DNA from: Vibrio bathopelagicus
GTDB taxonomy: Bacteria > Pseudomonadota > Gammaproteobacteria > Enterobacterales > Vibrionaceae
Assembly: GCF_014879975.1 (NCBI RefSeq)
Contig: NZ_CP062500.1
Location: 2,480,001 to 2,544,000, forward strand
Direction of reading: 5' to 3'
Length of the DNA: 64,000 nt
Shown: positions 39,684 through 49,503 of the stretch, in pieces
How positions within the stretch are numbered: the stretch's first letter is position 1
Layout: every line of letters starts with the position of its first letter
Notes under the pieces: model-generated
The model's input: only the letters and a program-made list of their open reading frames with translations
What the model was told of the DNA's origin: nothing
Database searches by the model: none
Position numbers and translations under genes: made by a program

Positions 39684-40649
39684 CTATCGGCTAACAATCG
39701 CACGATCGATCACAGACTGAGGAAGGGTTACACCTAGTTCACGAGCCGCTTCCAAATTGACGACAAGCTGAGAGCTCTTCGCTGTTCTCACATTCAACTT
39801 TCCGGGCTTTTGTCCCTCAAGTATCGCTGCCACATAATCTGCGGTTTGAACGCCTACGTCATAATAATCTAGCCCTAATCCAGCAATGGCGCCTTTCCCT
39901 ACATAAGATGTTGCCCCAGCGACGACAGGAGTACCCGATTGATTTGCTGCTTGGATTAGATCTTCAATACCGCTTGCTACCGTGTTGTCGGTCAGCGCGT
40001 AGATAACATCTGACTTCTTAGCGACAGATTCAGCTTTTGATTCCACATCATCAATAGTCAGTGCCGTTTCGGTATAAAGTTTGAGTCCATTCGCTCGCGC
40101 TGCTTTCTTCAATAGCTTAATCAATGCAACCGCATTGGCTTCTGCAGGATTGTAGACAACACCAATTGAACTTGCCTTGGGGAGTAGTTCTTTAATCAAA
40201 GATACGTGTTGCGACACAGGAGAGAGATCAGAAAGACCGGTCACGTTTTTTCCGGGGTTATTTAGCTGTTTGACTAGTCTTGCACCGATCGGGTCGGTTA
40301 CAGCGGTAAATACGATTGGAATAGATCGGGTCGCGGAGACCAATGCTTGCGAGGTAGGTGTTGCTATACCAACTAATACGTGAGGGTTTTCGCTAGCTAA
40401 CTCTCTTGCTATTTTTGCCGCTTGCGCTGGACTACCATCGGCCATCTCATAGGAGAACTCTAGATTTTTTCCTGGCTCATAACCTTTCGCTCTTAACCCT
40501 TCAAGAAGCCCCAAACGTGTCGCGTTCAGATCAGGATGGTCGACAACTTGTGAAACCGAGACTTTGGCGATATTTGCCATCACGTTGCCAGTCCATAGCA
40601 ACAGAAAACAGCTCAAAGCCGCCGTTAATATTCTTCTTACAGAACCCAT
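39684..40649 (-). CDS. ABC-type substrate-binding protein, TrpX-like family, without transporter genes
   Basis: Predicted periplasmic binding protein of the PF04392/COG2984 type (ABC_sub_bind), 321 residues from ATG 40649. I chose that start because AAGGGAGT lies five bases before it and the signal peptide then begins at once (MGSVRRILTAALSCFLLLW, cut after VMA near residue 25). The frame extends upstream to ATG 40739. Internal landmarks are HPDLNATRLGLLEGL, PIVFTAVTDPIGARLV and VVYNPAEANAVALI. Relatives bind tryptophan or related ligands and usually sit beside permease and ATPase genes. None is here; a Cache-GGDEF gene follows instead. Confidence 0.88.
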   Translation of the reverse strand: MGSVRRILTAALSCFLLLWTGNVMANIAKVSVSQVVDHPDLNATRLGLLEGLRAKGYEPGKNLEFSYEMADGSPAQAAKIARELASENPHVLVGIATPTSQALVSATRSIPIVFTAVTDPIGARLVKQLNNPGKNVTGLSDLSPVSQHVSLIKELLPKASSIGVVYNPAEANAVALIKLLKKAARANGLKLYTETALTIDDVESKAESVAKKSDVIYALTDNTVASGIEDLIQAANQSGTPVVAGATSYVGKGAIAGLGLDYYDVGVQTADYVAAILEGQKPGKLNVRTAKSSQLVVNLEAARELGVTLPQSVIDRAIVSR

Positions 40650-40945
40650 CAATACTCCCTTCATCAAGCTCTCGTTGTTATTGCTCGATCGAAAGAGAAC
40701 AACACCAAATTCATTATTGATAGTATTACCAGTAACCATTGATAAGTTGAAGTGATATTTAACAAAAACACAACAAGGCTCGAATTATGTGAGAAAAGGT
40801 AAGTTTGATTGAGTTAGTGGGTAAGAAACGAAGTGAATAACAAGAGATAAGTGAAACGAATAATCAAGATTAAACGGAACGAATCTGAGAACAAGCCATC
40901 ATTGATGTGCAGTTGTCCTCAGACGATGGGAAAGATCAGATATTC

Positions 40946-41398
40946 TTAGAACCAACGTTCCATTGAAGATTTATCTAACTGGCGGAAGGCGCGATTCAAA
41001 ATAATCGCCAATTCTTTATAACGAGGGCGTGGTTTCATGGGTTCCAATGCAAAACCCGTTTCACTGATCTTCTCATGCAACTCTCGATACCAAGAAACCA
41101 ATGCTGGCGGTAATTGAGTGTTCGAACGGTTACCTAACCACCACATGCCTTGAAGTGGCAAACTGATCGCAAACAACGCCATAACCACAGCTTGCGGCAT
41201 CGCATGATAATTGTTGAAGACCATTTGTGTAAGAATACTAATAGCAGCTATCGCTGGCATCACTTTCACACCAAAACGAGTGGCTTTAATGATGCGCTGT
41301 TCAGGGAAGATAGCGTTTAACTCTTTTCGAACAGGCCAGAGATCCATGTACTTTTGGCCATCTTTTAAACTGCTCGCTAAACCAACTCTATTACTCAT
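40946..41398 (-). CDS. yfbV: YfbV (UPF0208) membrane protein
   Basis: A 150-residue inner-membrane protein of family UPF0208. Two hydrophobic segments lie near residues 48-62 and 70-88. The N-terminal [18 protein letters not shown] and the C-terminal LNRAFRQLD are family marks. E. coli YfbV influences the reach of MatP in the terminus region, which is a genetic finding only. It is divergent from ackA, as in E. coli (yfbV-ackA-pta). Confidence 0.93.
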   Translation of the reverse strand: MSNRVGLASSLKDGQKYMDLWPVRKELNAIFPEQRIIKATRFGVKVMPAIAAISILTQMVFNNYHAMPQAVVMALFAISLPLQGMWWLGNRSNTQLPPALVSWYRELHEKISETGFALEPMKPRPRYKELAIILNRAFRQLDKSSMERWF

Positions 41399-41742
41399 AT
41401 GAGTCTCCCATTAAAAAAAAGTTGAAATCATCAACTAAAAACACAAAAATTTGACGAAAAATAATATTCTTTCAAATTTTTTTGTTATATTTGCACAATA
41501 TCGCTATTATTTGCAGACCTCAATCTCATTGTTGCCCTTATTTACAATTTAAGCAACTTTGGGACGACTTCTGCAAGGAATGCAAAAGCCTCTTTTTCTG
41601 AAAAAGTGCGCTTTCACTTTAATACGGAAATTAACGTTTTTTTGACCAAGGTTAGTACGCAAGCCTATGTGCTTCGACTATTCTTGAGATTAATTTTCAT
41701 CCTTAACTGATTTCGATCAGAAAAATAAACAGGTAGTCATTA
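41399..41742. promoter_or_regulatory. yfbV-ackA divergent promoter region
   Basis: A 344-base AT-rich gap with no frame of note. A small palindrome CTGATTTCGATCAG (41707-41720) lies 22 bases before the ackA start and resembles an FNR site (TTGAT-N4-ATCAA) in eight of ten bases, but it is near the ribosome-binding region. AGGT serves ackA. No clear sigma-70 pair could be fixed. Confidence 0.35.
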
Positions 41743-42939
41743 ATGTCTAAGCTAGTTTTAGTTTTAAACTGTGGTAGTTCTTCTCTTAAATTTGCTGTTG
41801 TTGATGCAGAAACAGGTGCTGAGCACCTAACTGGTCTTGCTGAGTGTCTTGGTCTTCCAGAAGCTCGTATGAAGTGGAAACTTGATGGCAAGCACGAAGC
41901 ACAACTAGGCGCGGGCGCAGCTCACGTAGAAGCACTATCTTTCATGGTAGAAACTATTCTTGCTTCTAAGCCTGAGCTTAAAGCTAACCTTGGCGCTATC
42001 GGTCACCGTATCGTACACGGTGGCGAGCAGTTCACTTCATCTGCACTTATCACTGATGAAGTACTTAAGGGTATTCAAGACGCTGCAACTTTTGCACCTC
42101 TTCACAACCCAGCTCACCTTATCGGTATCGAAGCAGCTCAAAAGAACTTCCCTGGCCTACAAAACGTTGCTGTATTTGACACTGCGTTCCACCAAACAAT
42201 GCCTTCTGAGTCTTACCTATACGCTCTACCGTACAACCTGTACAAAGAGCACGGCATCCGTCGTTACGGCATGCACGGTACTTCTCACCTGTTCATTACT
42301 CGTGAAGTTGCTGGTCTACTAAACAAGCCAGTTGAAGAAGTTAACATCATCAACTGTCACCTAGGCAACGGCGCATCTGTATGTGCAATCAAGAACGGTC
42401 AGTCTGTAGATACTTCTATGGGTCTTACTCCTCTTGAAGGTCTAGTAATGGGTACTCGTTGTGGTGACCTAGATCCTGCGATCATCTTCCACCTACACGA
42501 CGCTCTTGGTTACTCTGTTGAAGAAATCAACAACATGCTAACTAAAGAGTCTGGCCTAGCGGGTCTAACTGAAGTGACTTCTGACTGTCGTTTCGTTGAA
42601 GACAACTACGGTGAGAAAGAAGAAGCAACTCGTGCAATGGACGTGTTCTGTCACCGTCTAGCTAAGTACGTTGCTGGTTACACTGCAACTCTAGAAGGTC
42701 GTCTAGACGCAATCACTTTCACTGGCGGCATCGGCGAGAACTCTGGCCCAATCCGTGAAATGGTTCTTAACCGCCTAGGCATCTTCGGCATCGAAGTTGA
42801 TGGCGAAGCTAACCTTAAAGCACGTTTCGGCGGCGAAGGTACTATCACTACAGCTAACAGCCGTATCCCTGCAATGGTTATCTCTACTAACGAAGAGCTA
42901 GTAATTGCTGAAGACACTGCGAAACTAGCAGGTCTTTAA
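41743..42939 (+). CDS. ackA: Acetate kinase
   Basis: Interconverts acetate plus ATP with acetyl phosphate plus ADP, in acetate overflow and uptake. It has 398 residues. N-terminal [10 protein letters not shown] holds the substrate Asn. [10 protein letters not shown] has Arg/His near 91-95, [12 protein letters not shown] holds the catalytic Asp near 150, and GTSHLF and TGGIGEN are phosphate- and nucleotide-binding. Codon use is strongly biased, as expected for an abundant enzyme. pta follows, but two strong hairpins lie between. Confidence 0.98.
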   Translation: MSKLVLVLNCGSSSLKFAVVDAETGAEHLTGLAECLGLPEARMKWKLDGKHEAQLGAGAAHVEALSFMVETILASKPELKANLGAIGHRIVHGGEQFTSSALITDEVLKGIQDAATFAPLHNPAHLIGIEAAQKNFPGLQNVAVFDTAFHQTMPSESYLYALPYNLYKEHGIRRYGMHGTSHLFITREVAGLLNKPVEEVNIINCHLGNGASVCAIKNGQSVDTSMGLTPLEGLVMGTRCGDLDPAIIFHLHDALGYSVEEINNMLTKESGLAGLTEVTSDCRFVEDNYGEKEEATRAMDVFCHRLAKYVAGYTATLEGRLDAITFTGGIGENSGPIREMVLNRLGIFGIEVDGEANLKARFGGEGTITTANSRIPAMVISTNEELVIAEDTAKLAGL

Positions 42940-42948
42940 TTGATTTTT

Positions 42949-42982
42949 CTGACTAGCTTCACTCGAAGCTAGTCAGTTTTTC
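42949..42982 (+). terminator. Terminator of ackA
   Basis: CTGACTAGCTTC and its complement form a stem with a short loop, followed by TTTTT, ten bases past the ackA stop. Confidence 0.88.
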
Positions 42983-42997
42983 ATACTACGAAAATGG

Positions 42998-43060
42998 GGC
43001 TCAACTTCTATTCCTACCCCAATTTAAATATCGGTGGGAATAGCAGTTGAGCTTTTTTTA
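42998..43060 (+). terminator. Second, long hairpin before pta
   Basis: About 20 bases from GCTCAACTTC pair with the stretch ending in AGTTGAGC, with two imperfect positions, and a run of seven Ts follows. It lies between the first terminator and pta, ending about 30 bases before its start, and looks like an attenuator. Confidence 0.75.
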
Positions 43061-43086
43061 TTTCCAATAGTCAAAGGTGTTCGTCA

Positions 43087-45252
43087 ATGTCCCGTACTAT
43101 TATGCTTATCCCTACAAGCGCTGGTGTTGGTCTTACTAGTGTTAGCATGGGTGTTCTTCGCGCTATGGAGCGTAAGGGCGTAAGTGTTTCTTTCTACAAG
43201 CCAATCGCTCAACCTCGCAGCGGTGGTAACCAACCTGATTTAACGTCTACTATCATCAGTGCAAACAGCGACATTAAGATTGGTGAGCCAATCGCAATGA
43301 CTAAAGCTGAAGCTTTGATCGGTAGCGAAAAAATGGACGAGCTTCTAGAGTCTGTTGTTGAGCAATACAACAAAATCAACAAAGACGCAGAAGTAACGCT
43401 AATTGAAGGTCTAGTACCTACTCGTAAGCACCCATTTGCTAACCAAGTGAACGCGGAAATCGCTAAAACACTAGGTGCAGAGATCGTATTCGTTGCGACT
43501 CCGGGTACATACAACCCTATCCAGCTTAAAGAGCACATCGAAGTAGCATGTTCTAACTTTGGCGGCACTAAAAACAAGAACATCTCAGGCGTTATTATTA
43601 ACAAACTGAATGCACCTGTTGATGAAGCTGGCCGTACTCGCCCTGACCTTTCTGAAATCTTCGATGATGCAGATAGCGCTCAACAAGCGAACCTTGAAGT
43701 AATGCAAATCTTCAACTCTAGCCCTATCCGTGTTCTTGGCTGTGTGCCATGGAGCATCGACCTAATCGCTACTCGTGCGGTTGATATGGCTAAGCACCTT
43801 AACGCTGAAATCGTTAACGAAGGTGAAATCTCAACTCGTCGTATTAAGAGCATCACTTTCTGTGCACGTTCTCTACCGCACATGATTGAGCACTTCAAGC
43901 CAGGTTCACTGCTAGTAACTTCTGCAGACCGTCCTGACGTTATCGTTGCTGCGGCTCTTGCTGCGAAAAACGGTGTTGAAATTGGCGCAATCCTACTGAC
44001 TGGCGGTTACGACATTCCAGAAAGCATTGCTAACCTTTGCGCACCAGCATTCGCTTCAGGTCTACCGATCTTCAAGGCTCAAGGTAACACTTGGCAGACG
44101 TCTCTTAACCTACAGAGCTTCAACCTAGAAGTACCTGCAGACGATAAAGAGCGTATCGAATTCGTTAACGATCACGTTGCTAGCCACATCGATGGCCCTT
44201 GGATTGATTCTCTATCTGAAGGTACTCAAGGCATTCGTCGTCTAAGCCCACCAGCATTCCGTTACCAGTTAACTGAATTTGCTCGTAAAGCGGCTAAGCG
44301 TATCGTTCTTCCTGAAGGTGATGAGCCACGTACTGTTAAAGCAGCTTCTATCTGTGCTGAGCGCGGTATCGCAACTTGTGTGCTTCTTGGTAACCCAGAC
44401 GAAATCCGTCGCGTTGCTGCACAACAAGGTGTTGAACTAGGCGCTGGCGTTGAGATCATCGATTCTGCATCTGTTCGCGAAAACTACGTAGCTCGTCTAG
44501 TAGAACTTCGTGGCGCTAAAGGTATGACTGAAGTTGTTGCTCGCGAAAAGCTAAATGATTCAGTATTCCTAGGCACTATGATGCTTGAAGCGGGTGAAGT
44601 TGACGGTCTAGTTTCTGGTGCTGTTCACACAACGGCGAACACAATCGTTCCTCCGTTCCAGATCATCAAGACTGCACCTGATGCTTCTATCGTATCTTCA
44701 ATCTTCTTTATGCTTCTGCCTGATCAAGTGCTTGTATACGGTGACTGTGCGATCAACCCAGATCCAACAGCTGAGCAACTTGCTGAAATCGCTATCCAAT
44801 CTGCTGACTCTGCAGCGGCATTCGGTATCGACCCACGCGTTGCTATGATCTCTTACTCTACTGGTGAATCTGGTAAAGGTGCAGACGTAGATAAAGTACG
44901 TGAAGCTACCAAACTTGCTCAAGCGAAACGTCCTGATCTTGTGATCGACGGTCCTCTTCAGTACGACGCAGCAATCATGGAAAACGTAGCCGCTTCTAAA
45001 GCGCCTAACTCTCCAGTTGCAGGTAAAGCGACAGTATTCGTATTCCCAGACCTAAACACTGGTAACACGACTTACAAAGCTGTACAGCGTTCAGCAGACC
45101 TAGTGTCTATCGGTCCAATGCTTCAAGGTATGCGCAAGCCAGTAAATGACTTGTCTCGTGGCGCTCTAGTAGACGATATCGTTTACACAGTAGCTCTAAC
45201 GGCTATCCAAGCAGACCAAGCAGCTCAAGCTGAAGAAAAAGTAATTAACTAA
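43087..45252 (+). CDS. pta: Phosphate acetyltransferase
   Basis: Interconverts acetyl-CoA and acetyl phosphate. It has 721 residues, the long form: an N-terminal P-loop-like (DRTGG/BioD-like) domain, which starts with [13 protein letters not shown]; a middle DRTGG domain (about 225-340); and a C-terminal catalytic PTA_PTB domain (about 395-715), with [22 protein letters not shown] and FPDLNTGN. Codon bias is strong, like ackA. A GGTGTT-type site precedes ATG 43087. Confidence 0.97.
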   Translation: MSRTIMLIPTSAGVGLTSVSMGVLRAMERKGVSVSFYKPIAQPRSGGNQPDLTSTIISANSDIKIGEPIAMTKAEALIGSEKMDELLESVVEQYNKINKDAEVTLIEGLVPTRKHPFANQVNAEIAKTLGAEIVFVATPGTYNPIQLKEHIEVACSNFGGTKNKNISGVIINKLNAPVDEAGRTRPDLSEIFDDADSAQQANLEVMQIFNSSPIRVLGCVPWSIDLIATRAVDMAKHLNAEIVNEGEISTRRIKSITFCARSLPHMIEHFKPGSLLVTSADRPDVIVAAALAAKNGVEIGAILLTGGYDIPESIANLCAPAFASGLPIFKAQGNTWQTSLNLQSFNLEVPADDKERIEFVNDHVASHIDGPWIDSLSEGTQGIRRLSPPAFRYQLTEFARKAAKRIVLPEGDEPRTVKAASICAERGIATCVLLGNPDEIRRVAAQQGVELGAGVEIIDSASVRENYVARLVELRGAKGMTEVVAREKLNDSVFLGTMMLEAGEVDGLVSGAVHTTANTIVPPFQIIKTAPDASIVSSIFFMLLPDQVLVYGDCAINPDPTAEQLAEIAIQSADSAAAFGIDPRVAMISYSTGESGKGADVDKVREATKLAQAKRPDLVIDGPLQYDAAIMENVAASKAPNSPVAGKATVFVFPDLNTGNTTYKAVQRSADLVSIGPMLQGMRKPVNDLSRGALVDDIVYTVALTAIQADQAAQAEEKVIN

Positions 45253-45290
45253 TTTTCTAATACTGTTTAGTCTTTAGAGAATTAAGTAAT

Positions 45291-45323
45291 AAAACCCTAG
45301 ATATACGTCTAGGGTTTTTTTTG
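45291..45323 (+). terminator. Terminator of pta
   Basis: AAAACCCTAGA and its complement are followed by eight Ts. Confidence 0.92.
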
Positions 45324-45373
45324 ACTCAAATAAGGTATACCATTCCAATTAGATATTTTATTAAGTGAATCCC

Positions 45374-46378
45374 ATGTCTATAGAATTTGCCAATAACATT
45401 ACGATTAGAGATCTTGTACTCAAAAATGTGAGCATTATACTCGCGCTGTTCGTTCTCGTTGTTGCCATGACAAACTTCTTCATTAGCCATGATTACGTCT
45501 TGGGAATGATGGAAATACTAATTTCGTCAACCTTCGTCCATGTCTATTACAAGGTTAAGAAAAATCAAAAGCTTTCTTGGCAGCCGCTTGCTATTGCCGC
45601 AACGGTAACTATCGGCTTGCTTTACGGGTTCGCCAACACTAAAACCAATTCAGCTATAGTGATGTGGGTTTATGTTTTACCAGCCCTTTATCAATTACTC
45701 TTCGATAGGCTTGTTGGCTCAATCGCCACCTTTTCAATGCTAGTGGCAACCACACTCATTTACTTCCCAAACTTGTTTGTTCAGGATGTTTATCCTTTTG
45801 CTTTAGTGAATTTTCTGATTCCTTACGTAATGATCTGGGTTATAGCCTATAACCACGAAACGATCCGATTAGGCGTGCAACAACGTTTAGAGCAACTCGC
45901 GAAGACGGACACCTTAACCGGTGCAGGTAACCGCTTAGCACTCCAACAATATGTCTCGAATGAATTACGCAACAGTACGACTTGCTACCTTTTACACTTT
46001 GACTTGGATTGGTTTAAATCAGTCAACGACCTATACGGCCATAGTGCGGGTGATGAAGTGCTTAAAGCCGTTGTTCAACTAGCAACAATGACGCTTCCAA
46101 GCAGCAAAGTTTATAGAGTGGGTGGAGAAGAGTTCTGTATTATTTTTGGTGCAAAGGATTTTGACAGTGCTTTGAACAAGGCTGATCGAATCAGATATTC
46201 AATTGAAAAGTTGAAAGTAAAGAAAGACCACAACGTAATCTCTGTGACCATTAGCGGTGGTTTATTAGAGTTGCCTAAAGTATATATGGGTAATGAACTA
46301 GACCAAGCCTTACAAAGAACAGATATCGCACTTTACAAGGCTAAGGCGTCGGGAAGAAATCAGATTATTAAAGCCTAG
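45374..46378 (+). CDS. Membrane GGDEF protein, probable diguanylate cyclase without I-site
   Basis: Predicted c-di-GMP synthase of 334 residues from ATG 45374; an in-frame GTG lies three codons earlier and neither has a good ribosome-binding site. About five or six membrane segments fill residues 15-165, with little periplasmic sequence. The GGDEF domain follows at about 178-334 (TLTGAGNRLAL, FDLDWFKSVNDLYGHSAGDE). The active site is GGEEF and looks catalytic. The RxxD inhibitory position reads PSSK, so feedback inhibition through that site is probably absent. Its stop codon overlaps the stop of the convergent reductase gene. Confidence 0.9.
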   Translation: MSIEFANNITIRDLVLKNVSIILALFVLVVAMTNFFISHDYVLGMMEILISSTFVHVYYKVKKNQKLSWQPLAIAATVTIGLLYGFANTKTNSAIVMWVYVLPALYQLLFDRLVGSIATFSMLVATTLIYFPNLFVQDVYPFALVNFLIPYVMIWVIAYNHETIRLGVQQRLEQLAKTDTLTGAGNRLALQQYVSNELRNSTTCYLLHFDLDWFKSVNDLYGHSAGDEVLKAVVQLATMTLPSSKVYRVGGEEFCIIFGAKDFDSALNKADRIRYSIEKLKVKKDHNVISVTISGGLLELPKVYMGNELDQALQRTDIALYKAKASGRNQIIKA

Positions 46379-47313
46379 CCTCGTCCATGCGCTGACTCTA
46401 AATCTAGTGCAGGCCCTTTCGGCACAACTTGGGTTGGGTTGATACCTGTGTGGCTGTAATAGTAGTGACGTTTGATGTGATAAAAATCGGTCGTCTCTTT
46501 GATGCCTTCTATCTGGTAGAGCTCTTTTAAATAGCCCTGAATATGGACGTAGTCTGAAATTCGCTGCTTGTTACACTTAAAGTGGCCAACATACACTGCA
46601 TCGAATCTAACTAAAGTGGTAAACAAGCGCCAGTCTGCTTCTGTGATGTCATTACCCGCTAGATAACGATGTTCACTCAGATGCGCATCTACTTTATCTA
46701 ACGCCTCAAATAACGCGTCATACGCTTCTTCATAAGCTTCTTGTGTGGTTGCAAAGCCAGTACGATAAACACCGTTATTGATGCTTGGATAGATATAGTC
46801 ATTCCACTCATCAATCTTCTTGGCTAGCTCCCACGGATAATAATCATCGGTGTTGCCTGTTAACTCATTAAATTCTGAGTTGAACATGCGGATAATTTCA
46901 GAGGACTCGTTACTGACGATGGTGTTGGTTTTCTTGTCCCACAGTACTGGAACCGTTACTCGGCCTGAGTAGTCAGATTTGGCTTGAGTGTAGATTTGGT
47001 GCATCCGAGTATGACCAAACAGAGGTTCAGGCAAACCCATTTGCCAACCTTCATTCATCATATCGGGGCAAACCACTGTCACGTCAATATGATCAGTTAG
47101 GTCTTTCAGCTCTCGGAAGATTAAGGTTCGATGTGCCCAAGGGCATGCTAACGATACGTATAGATGATAACGGCCACTTTCTGGCTCAAATTGCGCACCG
47201 GTCTTATTCTCGATCCAACTGCGAAAGCCCGCATCTTCACGAACGAACTTACCACCGCTTTCTTTGGTGTCGTACCACACATCGTGCCAAACACCTTCAA
47301 CTAACTTGCCCAT
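46375..47313 (-). CDS. Glutathionyl-hydroquinone reductase (Xi-class GST, YqjG type)
   Basis: Glutathione-dependent reductase of glutathionyl-hydroquinones. From ATG 47313 it has 312 residues; that start has AGAGGT upstream and gives the typical MGKLVEGVWHDVWYDT. The frame continues back to ATG 47370, but without a site. The active-site Cys is in SLACPWAHR near residue 56, followed by the Xi-class VVCPDMMNEGW and the conserved NDYIYPSINNGVYRTGFA. Its stop codon shares the CTAG at 46375-46378 with the GGDEF gene on the other strand. Confidence 0.94.
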   Translation of the reverse strand: MGKLVEGVWHDVWYDTKESGGKFVREDAGFRSWIENKTGAQFEPESGRYHLYVSLACPWAHRTLIFRELKDLTDHIDVTVVCPDMMNEGWQMGLPEPLFGHTRMHQIYTQAKSDYSGRVTVPVLWDKKTNTIVSNESSEIIRMFNSEFNELTGNTDDYYPWELAKKIDEWNDYIYPSINNGVYRTGFATTQEAYEEAYDALFEALDKVDAHLSEHRYLAGNDITEADWRLFTTLVRFDAVYVGHFKCNKQRISDYVHIQGYLKELYQIEGIKETTDFYHIKRHYYYSHTGINPTQVVPKGPALDLESAHGRG

Positions 47314-47438
47314 ATCCAAACCTCTGTCATCCACACTTTTCTTTAGTATAAGAAAAGCCAACTGTTTCAAAACTAGAAGAAGTTGGCTTAGTTGTTCGAA
47401 TTATTTGAAGAAGGTTGTTGAAGAGGAATGTTGGGCAC

Positions 47439-47472
47439 AAAAAAAGCGCAACTCATAAAAAAGTTGCGCTTA
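47439..47472 (-). terminator. Terminator of the opp operon
   Basis: AAGCGCAACT pairs with AGTTGCGCTT around an eight-base loop, and seven Ts follow on the minus strand, about 35 bases after the oppF stop. Confidence 0.9.
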
Positions 47473-47506
47473 AGCCTGTCACAGGCTGAACCGTTTTAAA
47501 TGGCTT

Positions 47507-48493
47507 CTAGACTTGTACGTGCAAGCAAGATACTGCGTGTACGTCATCGCCTTGAATAGTTGGCTTGGTTTGCGCGCAGGCCTCGGTTGCTTCAGGGCAA
47601 CGAGTACGGAACACACAACCTGATGGTGGATTAATTGGTGATGGGAGATCACCCTCCAGCATCTGAATCGTTTTGCTGCGCTCTAAGCGTGGGTCTGGAA
47701 TCGGAACTGCAGACATCAGTGCTTTGGTATATGGGTGTTTAGGGTCAGAGAACAAGGCATCTGATTCACCTAGTTCAACAGCATTACCTAAGTACATCAC
47801 CAATACACGGTCAGAGATGTGCTTAACCACTGACAAATCGTGCGCGATGAATACCAAAGACAAACCTAACTCTTTCTGTAGTTCCATAAGAAGGTTAACT
47901 ACTTGAGCTTGGATAGATACATCCAGAGCAGAAACCGGCTCATCACAGATTATCATCTTAGGCTTCAAGATAAGTGCACGTGCGATACCAATACGTTGAC
48001 ACTGACCACCAGAGAATTCATGTGGGTAACGGTTGATTACGTTTGGTAGTAGACCAACCTTTGCCATCATCTCTTTAACTCTGTCCTTCACTTCCTGTTT
48101 AGAAAGCTCAGGATAGAAAGTTTGTAGAGGCTCAGCAATAATGTCTCCAACTGACATACGTGGGTTAAGCGATGCTAGCGGATCTTGGAAGATCATCTGA
48201 ATCTCTTTACGAGTCTCACGACGCTTCACTTCCTGCATCTTAGTCAGATCTTGACCTAACCACATAACCTCGCCTTCAGTTGCCTCAACTAAGCCAATAA
48301 TTGCGCGTGCAAATGTTGACTTACCGCAGCCAGACTCCCCTACCACACCCAGAGTCTCACCTTCGTAAAGGTGAACATCAACACCGTCAACCGCTTTAAG
48401 ATTTGATGGTTTAGCCCAAGGCCAAGCTGACTTAGCCGCAATGCTAAAGTGAACCTTAAGGTTTTTAATATCTAATAGTAATTCTTTACTCAT
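47507..48493 (-). CDS. oppF: Oligopeptide ABC transporter ATPase OppF
   Basis: Second ATPase of the oligopeptide importer. I chose ATG 48493, which overlaps the oppD stop in an ATGA and gives 328 residues. Walker A is GESGCGKST near residue 53, the signature is FSGGQCQRIGIARAL, Walker B is MIICDEPVSALD, and the H-loop is FIAHD. The C-terminal oligopeptide/dipeptide extension has the Cys-containing SGCVFRTRCPEA. It forms a heterodimer with OppD below the OppB-OppC channel. Confidence 0.95.
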   Translation of the reverse strand: MSKELLLDIKNLKVHFSIAAKSAWPWAKPSNLKAVDGVDVHLYEGETLGVVGESGCGKSTFARAIIGLVEATEGEVMWLGQDLTKMQEVKRRETRKEIQMIFQDPLASLNPRMSVGDIIAEPLQTFYPELSKQEVKDRVKEMMAKVGLLPNVINRYPHEFSGGQCQRIGIARALILKPKMIICDEPVSALDVSIQAQVVNLLMELQKELGLSLVFIAHDLSVVKHISDRVLVMYLGNAVELGESDALFSDPKHPYTKALMSAVPIPDPRLERSKTIQMLEGDLPSPINPPSGCVFRTRCPEATEACAQTKPTIQGDDVHAVSCLHVQV

Positions 48494-49461
48494 TTTGTCC
48501 AAGTCTCCCAATCAGAAAAACAAGCACGCTGGCGATCTTTCGCAAATGGCTGCAAAATTGGTGCTTCTTGCTTACAACGGTCCATTACACGGTGACAACG
48601 CTCCTGATAAGGACAACCGGTTGGTAGACGAAGTAAGTTGGGTGGGTTACCTGGAATCGTCGGTAGAATCTCACCTTCGGTATCCAAACGAGGAATTGCT
48701 TTAAGCAGGCCTTCCGCATAAGGGTGGCTAGGCTCATAGAAGATTTCATCTACCGTGCCATATTCCATGGTACGACCCGCGTACATCACAAGTACTTTGT
48801 CACAAGAGCCCGCAACCACACCCAAATCATGGGTGATCATGATGATTGCTGTATTGAACTCATCTTTAAGCTCGTTCAACAATTCCATGATTTGCGCTTG
48901 AATGGTTACATCCAGTGCCGTTGTTGGTTCATCAGCAATCAGTAGTTTTGGACGACATAGCAAAGCCATTGCAATCATCACACGTTGACGCATACCGCCA
49001 GAAAATTCGTGTGGATACATGGTAATACGTTTACGTGCCTCAGGGATTTTAACCGCCTCCAGCATACGTACTGATTCTTCGAACGCTTCCGCTTTGCCCA
49101 TGCCTTTATGCAGCATAAGAACTTCCATCAGCTGATCACATACTTTCATGTAAGGATTCAGTGAAGTCATTGGGTCTTGGAAGATCATCGCGATCTGTTC
49201 AGCGCGAACTTTGTTCAGTGCTTTCTCAGGTAGATTGAGAATCTCATTACCTTCAAACTTTGCACTGCCTGAGATGATGCCGTTCTTAGCCAGCAGTCCC
49301 ATCAGTGCAAATACCGTTTGAGATTTACCCGAACCCGACTCACCAACAATACCCAGCGTTTCGCCTTGGTTGAGTGAGAAGTTCAGGTCGTTTACTGCGG
49401 TTACGGTACCATCTTGCGTGGTAAATTCGACGCGCAGATCTTTGACATCTAATAAGCTCAT
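48490..49461 (-). CDS. oppD: Oligopeptide ABC transporter ATPase OppD
   Basis: First ATPase of the oligopeptide importer, 323 residues. Walker A is GESGSGKSQ near residue 39, the signature FSGGMRQRVMIAMAL, Walker B LLIADEPTTALD, and the H-loop MITHD. The C-terminal extension has TGCPYQERCHRVMDRCKQE with four Cys typical of Opp/Dpp ATPases, which bind an iron-sulfur cluster in some relatives. It starts 42 bases after oppC and its stop overlaps the oppF start. Confidence 0.95.
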   Translation of the reverse strand: MSLLDVKDLRVEFTTQDGTVTAVNDLNFSLNQGETLGIVGESGSGKSQTVFALMGLLAKNGIISGSAKFEGNEILNLPEKALNKVRAEQIAMIFQDPMTSLNPYMKVCDQLMEVLMLHKGMGKAEAFEESVRMLEAVKIPEARKRITMYPHEFSGGMRQRVMIAMALLCRPKLLIADEPTTALDVTIQAQIMELLNELKDEFNTAIIMITHDLGVVAGSCDKVLVMYAGRTMEYGTVDEIFYEPSHPYAEGLLKAIPRLDTEGEILPTIPGNPPNLLRLPTGCPYQERCHRVMDRCKQEAPILQPFAKDRQRACFSDWETWTK

Positions 49462-49503
49462 TATTGCTTCCTTAATCTTTTATAGCTTTTAATTGCTATT
49501 TCT

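Noticed and set aside
41707..41720. FNR site at ackA
   Set aside because: The palindrome is imperfect as an FNR site and overlaps the region just before the ribosome-binding site, so it may be chance.
37941..47313. Genomic island
   Set aside because: The two GGDEF genes and the orphan binding protein suggested accessory DNA, but yfbV-ackA-pta in between is core, and there is no integrase, tRNA junction or direct repeat.
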